Under the pieces are notes generated by a model. That model was not told the DNA's origin, did not search any database, and worked only from the letters and a program-made list of their open reading frames with translations. A program made the position numbers and the translations under genes. This document shows, piece by piece, positions 24,118-36,445 of a DNA stretch of 64,000 nt; the first letter of the stretch is position 1, and every line of letters starts with the position of its first letter. Source of the stretch: Flaccisagitta enflata (taxonomy: Eukaryota > Chaetognatha > Sagittoidea > Aphragmophora); contig OZ231126.1 in the NCBI GenBank assembly GCA_965153355.1, forward strand, positions 81,406,001 to 81,470,000, in the 5' to 3' direction.

Positions 24118-27100
24118 CTGAATTTCTGGTTACTCAAGGCTGTTGCTGACTCTGGTTGAGTTTCTCAAAGACTCCCTTGTTGACATTCTGGTTGACTTTC
24201 TGGTTGACTTCCTGGTTGAATCTCTGATTGACTTTTTCATAGACTCTCTGGTTGACTTTTTCAAAGACTCTCTAGCTGACTACCTGGTTGAATATTTTGT
24301 AGGCTCTCTGGTTGATTTTCTTATAGACTCACTAGTTGACTGGCTGATTTTTGCATAGATTGTCTTGTTGACACTGGATACAATTATCAGTCTCTCTGGC
24401 TGAATTTCCCTTAGACTCACTGGTTGACTAAGGCTGCTGGGCTGCTGCTGGTTGATTTTTCCTTAGGAGCCACTTTCATGATTTCCTGCTGCTGCTGTCT
24501 ATTATATTATAAGGGTATATATAAGGATGGTAGGGGCTATAAGGCAGGGGTTTAAAGGGGATTTACTGCACAGCAGTCAAACAGCGCAGCAATAACAGAT
24601 GAGAACCTAAGTTAAGAAATGATTTGCTTGTAGCAGCCACAGCAGAGCAGGACTCGTTAATATTTTGGTTGACCATTTAGCTGACCTTTTGGATGACTCC
24701 CTGGTTGACTCTCAGGTTTACTTTTTCATCAATTGTCTGGTTGAATCTTTGGTTTACATTCTGGTTGTATCTCTTATGGCTGTCTGGTTGACTCAGGTTG
24801 AGTTTCTCAAAGACTCCCTGGTTGACTTTTTGGTTGACTCTGGTTGACCTTCTGGTTGACACTCTGGTTGACACTCTGGTTGACTTTCTGGTTGACTTTC
24901 TGGTTGACCCTCTCATTGACTTTCTGGTTGACTTTCTGGTTGACTCTCTGGTTGACTGTCCTGAGACTCTCTGTTGACTGTCCCAGACTCTCTGGTTGAC
25001 TTTCCCTTAGACTCACTGGCTGACTTTTTTAAGACTCTGCTGACTTCATCGACTCCAAGGACTTTCTGGTTGATTTTCACAGACATTCTGCTGACTTTGC
25101 TGACTGAAGGACTGTCTCAGCACTCTCTGGTTACTTTCTTATAGACGCTCAGGTTGACTTTCCCTTAGACTCACTGGTTGACTTTTCATAGACTCTCTGG
25201 TTGACTTTTTCAGAGACTGTTGAATTTCTGCTGATTTTTTCACAGATCTTCACAATTTCTGCTGATTTTCTCTAGATTGTCTGGTTGACAATGGTTGACA
25301 TTCTGGTAGTATCTCTCAAGGCTGTTTGGCTGACTCTGGTTGAGTTTCTCAAAGACTCCCTGGTTGACGTTCTGGTTGACTCTCTGGTTGACTTTTTGGT
25401 TGACTCTCTGGTTGACTTTCTCATAGACTCTGTGGTTGACTTTTCCAAAGACTCTGGTTGACTTTCTGATTGATTTTCTCAGACTCTGTGGTTGACTTTT
25501 CCAAAGACTCTCTGGTTGACTTTCTGATTGATTTTCTCATGATTCTCTTGGCTGACTTTCTGGTTGATTTTCTCTTAGATTGTCTGCTGACAATGGTTGA
25601 CATTCTGGTTGTATTCCTCTCAAGGCTAGTCAGCCAGACTGTAACTAGAGAGTCAACCAAAGTCTGAATATTAACATCAACTAGACCAGATTTCCGGTTG
25701 ATTTTCTGGTTGACTTTCTGGTTGACTTTCTGGTTGACTTTTCCATAGACTCTGTGGTTGACTTTTTCAAAGACTCTCTAGCTGACTCTCTGGTTGATAA
25801 TTTTGTAGGCTCTCTGGTTGATTTTCTTATAGACTCACCAGTTGACTGGTTGATTTTTGCATAGATTGTCTTGTTGACACTGGACACAATTATCAGTCTC
25901 TCTGGCTGAATTTCTCTTAGACTCACTGGTTGACAAAGGCTGCTGGGCTGCTGCTGGTTGATTTTTCCTTAGGAGCCACTCATGATTTGCTGCTGCTGCT
26001 GTCTATTATATTATAAGGGTATATATAAGATGGTTAAATATGGATATAGGTTTAAAGGGGGATTTGGTACCAAGACAGTCAAACAGCGCAGCACAACAGA
26101 TGATGAACTCATGTTAAGAAATGATTTGCTTCTCCAGCAGCTAACAGCAGAGCAGGACTCATAATACTTTGCTGACCCTTTGGCTGACCTTGGCTGACCT
26201 TTTGATGACTCTGTTGGAACACATTTACAGATTGTCTGCTGAATCTTGGCTGACATTGTGGTTGTATTCCTCTTATGACTGTCTGGCTGACTCTGTATCA
26301 TGCTTTTCTCAAAGACTCTGCTGACTTTTTTGTTGACACTTGCTGACAGTCTCAGACTCTTCTGGCTGATTTACTTATAGACTCTGTTGACTTTCCTTTA
26401 AGACTCACTGGCTGACTTTTTTTTATAGACTCTTCTGGTTGACTCTTGTTTACAGACTCTCTGGTTGACTTTTTTACAGACACTCTAAGTTGATCTTTTT
26501 TTCATAGACCTCTGCTTTTTTCATAGACCTCTGGTTGATTTTTTTCATAGACTTCTCTGTTGACTTCTTTTTCACAGACTTCCTGCTGACTTTTTCAGAC
26601 TCTGGGTGACTTTTTTCACAGACTTTCCAAGTTTTTCATAGACTCTCTGTGACTTTTCATGACTCTGGGTGACTTTTCATAGACTCTCTGGGTGACTTTT
26701 TCATAGATTGGTTGAATTTCTGGTTGATTTTTCACAGATTCTCTGGTTGACTTTCTGGTTGATTTTCTCTTAGATTGTCTGGTTGACAATGGTTGACATC
26801 CTGGATTCATCTCTCAAGGCTGTTTAGCTGGACTCTGGTTGAGTTTCAAGGACTCTGGTTGACATTCTGGTTGGACTCTTGGCTGACTTTTTGCTAGACT
26901 CTCTGGTTGACTTTTTTATAGACTCTGTGGTTGACTATTTCAAAGACTCTCTAGCTGACTCCCTGGTTGATTATTTTGTAGGCTCTGGTTGATTTTCTTA
27001 TAGACTCACAAGTTGACTGGTTGATTTTTGCATAGATTGTCTTGTTGACACTGGACGCAATTATCAGTCTCTCTGGCTGAATTTCCCTTAGACTGGTTGA

Positions 27101-27425
27101 CAAAGGCTGCTGGGCTGTTGCTGGTTGATTTTTCCTTAGGAGCCAATTTCATGATTTCATGCTGCTGATGTCTATTATATTATAAGGGTATATATCAGGA
27201 TGGTTGGGGCTATAAGGCAGGGGTTTAAAGGGGGATTTATGTCGCAGCAGTCAAACAGCGCAGCAATAACAGATGAAAACGTAAGTTAAAAAACAGTTTG
27301 CTTGCAGCAGCCACAGCAGAGCAGGACTGGGTAATATTTTGGTTGACCTTTTGGCTGACCTTTTGGTTGACTCCCTGGTTGACTCCCTGGTTGACCCCCT
27401 GGTTGACCCCCTGGTTGACAACCAA
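24118..27425. repeat. GGTTGACTTT satellite with higher-order repetition
   Basis: The basic unit is 12-24 bases built on GGTTGACTTTCT or GACTCTCTGGTTGACTTT. A longer block recurs three times: GGCTGCTGGGCTGCTGCTGG-type sequence at about 24,431, 25,942 and (as GGGCTGTTGC) 27,105. Each is followed by TTTTTCCTTAGGAGCC, TATTATAAGGGTATATA and AAACAGCGCAGCA. Block spacing is about 1.5 and 1.2 kb. No exon could be supported inside the repeated part. Confidence 0.85.
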
Positions 27426-27457
27426 AGAGCTAATGCAAAAGTTTATCCCAAACTCAC

Positions 27458-27528
27458 ATATTTGAGAGTTTCCTTTAGGGCCATAGCATGGTAGTCCTTG
27501 ACGTACTGATTGGTAGAATCAATTTTGT
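27458..27528 (-). CDS. Candidate further TEP exon
   Basis: A stretch bounded by a TAG acceptor and the donor GTGAGT would encode KIDSTNQYVKDYHAMALKET followed by LKY. It is open, lies on the same strand and 3.5 kb upstream of the first firm TEP exon, and ends in phase 0 as that exon requires. The STNQ...ALKETLKY pattern is reminiscent of the end of the alpha-helical thioester domain, but similarity is weak and an exon is missing between them. It could belong to something else. Confidence 0.3.
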
Positions 27529-27968
27529 CTACTTTAATGGATTATTGTCTTGTTGTGATAACCAGCCTCAGAAAGCAAAGAAAGATTAACTTCCTCTAAC
27601 GGGGGTAGGTCTACCAATTCTGACAGACAAAGATTAACTTATTCTGATATGACAATTTATAACATGTATTTTGCAAGGCAGAGTAACAGGTAACTTAGCT
27701 TCATTATGCAGACTGAAATACAAACCAGCAGGGAAGAAACACATGAGAAAAAAGAATTCTCCTAAACTCACTACCAGTACCAATCACAGCCTGAGTTGAA
27801 TGCACATGGAGAGCCAAATGCCAAGTAGTAGGCCAATAAGGCTTAGTTTTTGATACTAAAAAATAAACAAAAATTCACAATCAGAGATTGTTTCAAGACG
27901 TCAAAAATGAATCAAAAAGAAATGCTATAATACCAACACCCATTTTTCCATTTCTCATTTAAGACATG

Positions 27969-28548
27969 CTAGTCAAGGTCAAGACATGGACCCTCAGCAA
28001 TGCGAAACTCTTTGATGCGAAACCCATTCCATAACTCCGCAACCCAGCTAACATATTCTTCCCAATTTTCATGTGGATTTGGGCCTTCAAAATCATCATT
28101 TCCATGATCTTCTCTGGATCCAAATTCCTCAGAATAAAAGTCAGCTGTGTTATTTTCTGAAACCATATGATCCAAGACAGTGGCGTCCTCAGTCGGCTCC
28201 TCATCGCTTGCCTCCTCGTCGCTTGGTTCGGCCTCCCACAGCTCATCCTCCCACGGCTCATCATCACTGAACTGGACCCCTTCATCACCTGGTCAATGCA
28301 GAAACAATGTTATATTAAAACAAGCCTAAGTACTTGTTGTTGAACATTACCAATAACAAACCAAAAGTATATATATGGCAGCATCAGTTGTGACCAATAA
28401 CCAGTACACATTGTTTTCAATCTAAAACAAAAATATTGCAATATAGTGTCAACATTACCATCAATGCCGCCATCCACAATTTCAATGTTACATCCAAAGG
28501 GGCACACTGGCAACCGATTTGGACCTCTGCAATGTGAGCAAGTGATGA
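27969..28548 (-). CDS. Unrecognised Cys-rich/acidic gene end
   Basis: Two exons join in phase: 28548-28459 and 28288-27969, the latter ending in TAG. The first encodes ITCSHCRGPNRLPVCPFGC, a C-x2-C...C-x3-C arrangement suitable for one zinc ion, then NIEIVDGGID. The second is very acidic (SDDEPWEDELWEAEPSDEEA) and ends WVAELWNGFRIKEF and a short tail. Flanking splice sites are good (TTTACAG acceptor, GTAATG donor, GACCAG acceptor). I do not know the family. It is the last gene of the 28-52 kb minus-strand block; upstream exons may lie beyond the transposon at 29.5-31.6 kb or be lost. Confidence 0.55.
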
Positions 28549-29497
28549 CTGTAAATCCTCAAAGATAAGTGACTTCAAAAGTATTTGGCCCCAGTTGATA
28601 GTGCAGTTTCACTATGCTATAATGGATCAGAGCTATATGGATCAGAGCTATAGAATCCAAGGACAGCAATTACGTCTATTCAGCAACTAACAGAAAATCT
28701 TAGTCCCCTGACATTCATTTTTGCAAGATTTAACAATACTTCAAATATAAGTACCTTAACATGGTCAGATGGTTCTCCATGAGAATGGCTGAAGACACTG
28801 AGCTTGAACAAAGTGAGTCTCTTATCTAGTCTTTTTAAAGATAATATAAAAATTCTTAACTCTACAATGTCAAAGAAACAAATAAGGTTGACCATAGCAT
28901 GATAAAAATTAAAAATAAAGTCATGGAGGCAGAAAACAAAAATTTTTGCCAACTTCAAACATCACCATGCATCAGTGGTTGACAGTTAAGTTAACTGTAT
29001 TTTCATGTTTACTGGTGATTAGGAGGAAGATTTACAAGGTCAACTAGAGTGTCAACCATGCTGTCAACATAATGTATCCAGAAAATTGACAAGAAATTCA
29101 ACCAAAAGTCAACCACTAGTTCACTTTCTTGGGGGTAATTTTATCGGGGTGACTTTTTCAGGGTGACTTTTTCAGGGTGACTTTAGCAGGGTGACTTTTG
29201 CAGGGTGACTTTTGCAGGGTGACTGCAGGGTGACTTTTGCAGGGTGACTTTTGTAGGGTGACTTTTGTAGGGTGACTTTTGCAGGGTGACTTTTTTAGAC
29301 AGATGTAAAAAGTAAAGGGCAAGTTTGTTAGAACAAATGGAAGGTTCCCCAAAGCAAACTGGAAGCACGGATAAAAGGGACATTGAGAATTAGCTCAACA
29401 GAATCACCAAGGCACCATCAAATAGAGAAACAAACCAAAAGTGCCAGTAATTGAGCATTTAAAAGGATTAAAAGAAATATTGCCATTTTACAACTTA
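28549..29497. repeat. Spacer with AGGGTGACTTTTGC array
   Basis: 28,549-28,970 shows nothing recognisable. At 29,140-29,295 about eleven 14-base units AGGGTGACTTTTGC/TCA occur. Scattered single GGTTGAC and AAAGTCAACC motifs lie around 28,975-29,120. Confidence 0.7.
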
Positions 29498-31577
29498 ACA
29501 AGGCCAACACCTATAAGTCGCGTGCAGGACAAAAATAACTGAACTGAACTGACTCCCTTATTGTATCTTTTTATCGAAAAATCAAACTTAAAAGCAACCC
29601 AAACAGACCCAAACCAGACCCCAAACCAGACTCAAAACCAGACTCAAACCAGACTCAAACCAGACTCAAACCGAATTAAACCGCACTCTAAATCAGACAT
29701 AAACTAGACATGTTTCAGATTTAAGCCCAGACTCAAACCAGACTCAAAACAGACTTAAACCAGACTCAAACCAGACTCAAACCAGACTCAAACCCAGACT
29801 CAAACCAGACTTCAACCAGACTCAAACCAGACATAAACCAGACTCAAACCAGACTCAAACCAGATTCAAACCAGACTTAAACCAGACCGAAACCAGGCTC
29901 AAACCAGGCCTAAACCAACCAGGCTCAAACCAGAATCAAAACCAGACCAAACCAGACTCAAACCAGACTCAAACCAGACTCAAACCAGATCTAAACAAGA
30001 ATTAAACCAGACCAAAACCAGACCAAACCAGACCAAACCAGACTCAAATCAGACCTAAATCAGATCTAACCAAACAAAAACCAGACACAAACCAGACATA
30101 CACTAGGCCTAACCCAGACCTAAACCAGACATAAATCAGACATGAACCAGTCTTAAACCAGACTTAAACCAGACTTAAAACTGAGTTAAACCAGACTTAA
30201 TCCAGACTTAAACCAGACTTAAACCAGACTTAAACCATACTTATTCCTTTAATAATATTTTTAACCAGCAGACTTAAACTAGCAGATTTAAACTATTAGA
30301 CCTGCAGACTTAAACCATTAGATTTAAACCAGCAGACTTCAACCAGCAGACTTTAACCAGCAGACTTTTAACCACAGGACTTTAAACCAAAATGACCAAA
30401 AATGCACTAAAATGACCAAAATGACCAAATGACCAAATGACCAAATGACCAAAGATGACAAAGATGACCACAATGACCAAGAATGACCAACTGGGACTAA
30501 AATAACCAAAATGACCAAAATGACCAACACACTAAATGACTAAAAACGAACATGACCAAAATGTCCAAAAAGACCAAAATGACCAAAATAACAAAAATGA
30601 CCAAAAATGACCAAAACGACCAAAATGACCAAATGACCAAAACGACCCAAAATGACCAAATGACCAAAGATGACCAAATGACCAACATGACCAAAAAATT
30701 ATCAAAGTGACCTAAATGACCTAAACACCTCAAATGACCTGAAATGACCAAAATGACCAAATGACCAAAATGACCAAAATGACCAAAAATGACACAAAAT
30801 GACCTAAGATGACCCAAGACGACCCAATGACCAAAAAATGACCCAAATGACCAAAATTGACCAAAAATGACCAAATGACCAACACATCCAAAAATGCCCA
30901 AAATGATAAAAAAACCAAAAAACATAAAAATGATCAAAAATAGCCAGAAATGTCCAAGACACAAAATGACCTCCAAAAACAACCCAAATGACCCAAAATG
31001 ACCAAATGACCAAAATGATCAAATATGACCAAATTGGATCAAAATGACCAAATGACCAAATGACCAAATGACCAAAAATGACCAAAAATGACCAAAAATG
31101 ACAAAAAAATGACTAAAAAACATGAATGACCCAAAATGATCAAAATGACTAAAATGATCAAAAATGACCAAATGATCAAAATGACCAATGACCAAAATGA
31201 CAAAATGGCCAAAATGAAAAATGATCAAAGTGACCAAAATGACCAAAAATGATCAAAAATGATTAAAAATGATTAGAAATGATTAAAAATGATTATGAAT
31301 GATCAAAACACCAAAATGACCAAAAATGACCAAAATGACCAAAATGACCAAAATGACCAAATGACCAAAATGACCAAAATGACCAAAAATGACCAAAAAT
31401 GACTAAAAAAGCAACCAAAAATGACCAAAAATGACTAAAGCAAACAATAATTCCCAAAAACAACACTAAAAAGAAAGTGTTGGCTGACGGACTGGATCGA
31501 ACGACCTGAGACGGATCGACTCTGACCGACCGACAGAGCTGAAAGCCAGAGTGACGCGTGGCACGCGACTCAAAAAG
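29498..31577 (+). mobile_element. SGC-hairpin element with AAACCAGACT and AAATGACC arrays
   Basis: Left end ACAAGGCCAACACCTATA followed by AGTCGCGTGC (29,516-29,525). The interior is two unrelated arrays: AAACCAGACTC/AAACCAGACTT of about 11-12 bases (29,590-30,370) and AAAATGACC of about 9-10 bases (30,385-31,440). The right end has GACTCTGACCGACCGACAGA, then hairpin GACGCGTGGCACGCGACT followed by CAAAAAG. The left end matches the inverted copy at 57,926-59,778 base for base over AAGGCCAACACCTATAAGTC. Poly-LVI frames are array artefacts. Confidence 0.75.
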
Positions 31578-31615
31578 GCGCAGTACGATCAAGAGCCACA
31601 TATGAAAACAGAAGA

Positions 31616-33130
31616 CTAAAATTCAAGGCTGTTTTGAAGAAAACCTGATACATAGACCAACCGCTCTACACCATTCTTCAATTTTTCAACTTTTAACGTC
31701 AATTCAATCATTTTCAAGATCTTAAAAGCTTCAAGAGACTTGTGATGCTGGACAATGGCAACAAATTGACACCAAGTCTTGTCATCTTGCAAACAACGAT
31801 TTGCCGGAAAATGACGAAAAAAGAGATTAACCTGCTCTACGTCAGTGAAAAAGACATTAAACCAGTTCCACTCTTCATCATAAAAGGTCTGGCATAAGTT
31901 ATGAGTTGGAAGCATGAAATCCTGATTGGGACAATTCCTATCTTCACAGACAGGGATATCATTTACAGTCTTCAACTGAGGCTCTTCACACACCATTTCA
32001 GAAACATGTCCAAAATATTGACAAGCTTTCTTCAGGGGCTTGCAATGTTTGCATCGATAGTAAATTTGATGAAAACGGTCTTCAGACACATCACTTGGCG
32101 GCATCCACATGCCCTTCTTTAGAACGTATTCTCCCCTGTGGACTAAGAAGAATTCACTTGCACTATGACTTGTACTGGAATAAAAAATTGCCTGTGAGTT
32201 GCTACAAATCTAACACCAGTACACATTGCCAATACATAGCAAGCATAAACAGCATGAAAAATATTCTTCCATTTGACCAAGTGAGAGCGAATTAACTCAT
32301 AAAAGTATGCTTTTTAAGCTAAAAATGCTTACCTTGCTTGTATGTGTACAGGTGTTACCTGTTTGACCGTTTGAAGCATTGATGGACGGAACTGTTGGAA
32401 CTGATATGCAGTGCGACCACTGTCGATGGACTTTGCAGCCCTCCAAAACTTCACCAAAGTTGCGATTGTATTTCAGCTTCACTTCATTTGTAGATGTCAA
32501 GAGATCAGACTTCCGTTCCATGTACCATGTTGTTTGAAAGGAAACCTTCGCTGTGGCTTGCAACACTGTCTTTGAAGGACCTTTATGAGATAAAACAAAT
32601 TCAGTGAAGACAAAAATAAAGGGAATCTAGAAGATAAGAACATTTACAACCACTATGAAGTCAAAAAATGGTAGCATTTCTCTAGGTCAACAAGAGTGAA
32701 CAAAATACCTTGCCACTCAGATATTTGAACATTGTGGAAATAGACGTAGTCTCCAACATCCTCTACTGGCGGTAACTCATGCGCATGCGACGCAAAGATG
32801 TTCACTTGCAAGGTGACATTTGAACTTCGGAAATTTCCACAGGAAGTATCTGAAAATGAAAGACAAATATTTGGAACAAATTCCTGAAAAAACAATTCCT
32901 AAACAAACAATTCCTAAACAAACAATTCCTGATTGTCAAAACTCAGAATTTCAGATCTTCTTACCTTGCAGCAATATTGAGAGGTAATGAGTATTTACTC
33001 TAGTAAGACGTGGTTGTTGAAAAGGTTGGCACACAACTCCACCGACATTGACAAATGTTCCAACTTTCAGAGTACTAATAGGAGTTACACTGAGAGACAC
33101 ATCATGGCGGTTTGGCAGTCTAGAAAACAT
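31616..33130 (-). CDS. POT1-like single-strand DNA-binding protein
   Basis: Four exons: 33130-32965, 32849-32709, 32580 to about 32333, and about 32150-31616 (TAA). The first three join in phase; the last junction is uncertain, since the simplest donor at 32,333 gives the wrong phase and an inner donor (ACAG/GTAACA) with acceptor TTCTTAG works. Residues 10-100 read TPISTLKVGTFVNVGGVVC, LTRVNTHYLSILLQ, VTLQVNIFASHAHELPPVED and DYVYFHNVQISEWQG, the strand pattern of the POT1 N-terminal OB fold. The C-terminal exon has YRCKHCKPLKKAC and CEDRNC, a likely zinc site as in the POT1 C-terminal OB. POT1 binds telomeric single strands. The gene begins only 73 bases after the RecQ stop. It could be host POT1 or a mobile-element homologue. 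Confidence 0.65.
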
Positions 33131-33203
33131 TGCCCTGTATAAAAGCAATAGAAAGCAAAAAAATCAATTGCAAAATGTTGACGAGCGTTTATTCATGTTC
33201 GGA

Positions 33204-35483
33204 TCATGTTTTTGACATCACTTTTGGAAAGAATCTACGTTTTTGTATTTCATGATGGCGCAATCTCTTCACAGACTTTTTTTCAATGAAAGATGGTATC
33301 ACAGGTATCTCATGAACGGGAAATAAAACCTTTCCTTTGGGTAACAATCCAATAGTGAGAAAATGCGATGGTACATCATTTAAAAGAAAACCCTTCTTCA
33401 CAATGAACCGCTCATTCAATAAAAAATCTGTAAATTGAGCAATTTCATCAGTGGGCCATTTTCTAAGTAATCCCTCAACAAGATCATTGTTGGGGAAGGA
33501 GAATCCATGATTGATACCAGCAAGGAGACCTCGCAATGTGAAAGTATTGAGGGTTGGCAGAAATTTCAAATAATTCATAATGGTCAAAACTTCATTGGTA
33601 ACATCACGGGTCGACGGCTCAAAAAATAATCTACAATTATCACACTTTGCTTTGTACTCTAAACAACTTGAATTTCCAAAGTCATCCAATAAGGTCAAAA
33701 TTGACTTTCGACGACAAAGACCGGAGGATAAAACACGATTGAGTTCTGAGAGATCAACGAGATTGTTTCTGATGACAGACACATCCACACGTTTTTGCCA
33801 CTCGATGAGCTTCTTCACTTTGAAGAGATCCATGCGGGAGTAAAACAGAAAGCATTTGGAGGGATTCCCGTCACGACCTGTAACATGAGGGGTCTTAAAA
33901 TGTTAATTTTTCCAATAAACATATTCTAACCTTTTGTCACAGTCAAACCTGCTTACCAACCTGACTTTTTGCATAACCTATTGTTTAATGACAAACAATA
34001 TATCAATGCAATCAAGAAGTCTGTCTTACCTGCGCGTCCACATGCTTGCCAATAATCATCGGCTGATGAAGGAATAGATTGATGGATAACGAACCTAACA
34101 TCGCATTTGTTGACTCCTGTAAAAACAAGACAAATTTCAAATAAATGAATGGCATATTTAGTGTTATGTCCAAAGACAAAAAAATCCAATTAAATTGAAA
34201 AACGTACCAAGGCCAAAGGCAATGGTCCCAATTACAATCTTGAACTTTCCAGCCATCCACCATCTCAAAACTTTCTCCTTCTTTTCAGGCTTTACAGCAG
34301 CATGATAGATCAAAGCTTGGAGTCCTTGTTGGGCGAATGTAGCTCGTAACGAATGACATTCTTTCTGGGTTCTGCAGTAAACGATTCCTGTTTTAGTGTT
34401 GAATGAACCTTTTATGAGTTGAACTATATCACTGTTGACATCTTTGGACTTTTTGATCACGTTAAGAGACAAATTGCTACGGTTGAAGGAGTGACGAAAA
34501 ATGTGACAGTCTTGCATCTTGAGGAGAAACTTTATATCGAAAATTGTTGTTTCATTTGCTGTAGCAGTAAGAGCCAGAACAGGAACGAGGGGATATGTTT
34601 CTCTGATGTCCGCTAGTTTCAAGTAACTTGGTCGGAATCCCCTTCCCCACCGAGAGAGGCAATGTGCCTCATCAAAGACAAAGCGACGAATAAGGTTGCG
34701 AGAATGTAGGTTTTTGATTACTTGCTGGATCTTTGATGAAAAAGTGAATTTCTCGGGCGTAAGTAGCAGAACATTCCATCTTAGTACAGTTTCAGTCAGG
34801 GATAAAAGCAAATCATTCTCCTCCTTCTCTGTCAAACTTGAATCAATCCAAGCGGCTTGGATACCCAATTCAGTTAGAATTCTAAGCTGATCAGAGAGCA
34901 GGCTTTGAAGGGGACTAAAAACCACACATACACCATATTCCAGAGTTGCTGGAAGATGATATACCATACTCTTACCAAATCCCGTTGGGAAAAGGCAGAG
35001 TACATGCGTTCCTTCCATCGTTGATAAAATTGATTCCAATTGCATAGGTTTGAAAGAGTTTGAAGAAAAAAACTTTTGTAAGCAGGTTAAAACATCATCT
35101 GGAGACCATTGGAGACCAGATTTCATTGGAAGCTTATTAAATGGAGCATGAGGTTGTAGAAATTTTTCGATGTCATTGACGAAGAGCATGTCCTTTTTCA
35201 TTTCCTCTGAAACTACTGTTGTGCCAATGTTTGAAAAGATGAATTTTGAGATTAAATGTAATGTTCGCAAAAAGTCTTGGACAACATCAGAATTTTCTGA
35301 CAGATGATTGCTGTTATTAAGGAAGGAATCCCATTGTTGATCAAAAAATGGAGTCTTTTTCAGAGTTTTGAGTTTTTCCATCATCAAGCCATGGTACTTA
35401 TTCAATGGCACAGAAAATGTTGCATTTAACTCCTCTAGTGTCTTGATGTAACATTCTTTAGCATCAGCAAAAGAGAGGGACAT
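33204..35483 (-). CDS. RecQ-family DNA helicase
   Basis: Three exons, 35483-34208, 34116-34030 and 33877-33204, join in phase to exactly 678 codons plus stop. Motifs in order: Walker A FPTGFGKS (165-172), DEAH box FDEAHCLSRWG (270-280), motif III ALTATA (304-309), motif V IGTIAFGLGVNK (418-429), motif VI QACGRAGRDG (449-458). The RecQ zinc module follows, with Cys509, Cys526, Cys533 and Cys536 (CRRKSIL...KCDNC). It therefore has the full SF2 RecQ core plus zinc-binding domain; a winged-helix and HRDC are not evident. The N-terminal 125 residues are unrecognised. Motif V has AFGLG where AFGMG is usual. RecQ helicases unwind DNA 3' to 5'. Neighbours are the POT1-like gene downstream and the recombinase-like gene upstream, all on the minus strand. 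Confidence 0.85.
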
Positions 35484-35724
35484 CTTGCATCTATGAAAAT
35501 GAATACAGAGCTCAAAACAGTAAGAGACGAAGTTATGGAAACACTGCCTCAAAAGCTTGGAATGAAATTAAATAAAAGATATTTTGAAACAGGGGCCAAT
35601 GGGGAAAAACTAACACTAATAAAACTGAATACTTGCCTGTATCACCTTAACCAACTCAATCCACCCACTTTACAAACGATGCTTAACTTTTTAGAGGCTG
35701 GTAAACTTTTTTTTTGGTTTGACA

Positions 35725-36445
35725 ACTCAGGTTGACTAATGGGTTGCCTTTCAGGTTGACTTTTCCAGATGACTTTTTGGGAGAACTTGTGATGACTATT
35801 TGTGTTGACATTTTAGGATGACATTCTAGGATGACGTTTCAGGATGACATTTTAGGATGACATTTTAGGATGACATTTTAGGAGGACATTTTAGGATGAC
35901 TTTTTAGGATGACTTTTTAGGATGACTTTTTAGGATGACTTTTTAGGATGATTTATTAGGATGACTTTTTAAGATGATTTATTAGGATGACTTTTTAAGA
36001 TGACTTTTTAAGATGACTTTTTAAGATGACTTTTTAAGATGACTTTTTAGGATGACTTTTTAAGATGACTTTTTTAAATGATTTTTTAAGATGACTTTTT
36101 AGGATGACTTTTTAAGATGACTTTTTAAGATGACTTTTTAGGATGACTTTTTAGGATGACTCTTAGGATGACTTTTTAGGATGACTTTTTAGATGATTTA
36201 TTAGGATGATTTTAAGATGATTTATTAGATGACTTTTAAGATGACTTAAAATGACTTTAAGATGACTTTAGGATGATTTTTTAAGAGACTTTTTAGGATG
36301 ACTTTTTAAAATGACTTTTTATGATGACTTTTTAAGATGACTTTTTAGGATGACTTTTTAGGATGACCTTTTAGGATGACTTTTTATGATGACTTTTTAA
36401 GATGACTTTTTAAGATGACTTTTTAGGATGACTTTTTAAGAAGTT
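35725..36445. repeat. AGGATGACTTTTT minisatellite
   Basis: About 50 copies of a 14-base unit TTAGGATGACTTTT with TTAAGATGACTTTT variants, between the RecQ and the recombinase-like genes. It shares the core TGACTTTT with the other arrays of the block. Confidence 0.95.

Noticed and set aside
24677-25016. NQKVNQSVNQ/STRKSTRK frames considered as a repeat protein
   Set aside because: They follow the GGTTGACTTT satellite, change frame repeatedly and have no splice or start support.
30339-31601. Hydrophobic LVILVILVIWSFW frames resembling membrane proteins
   Set aside because: Translations of the AAATGACC array, with no codon structure or start context.
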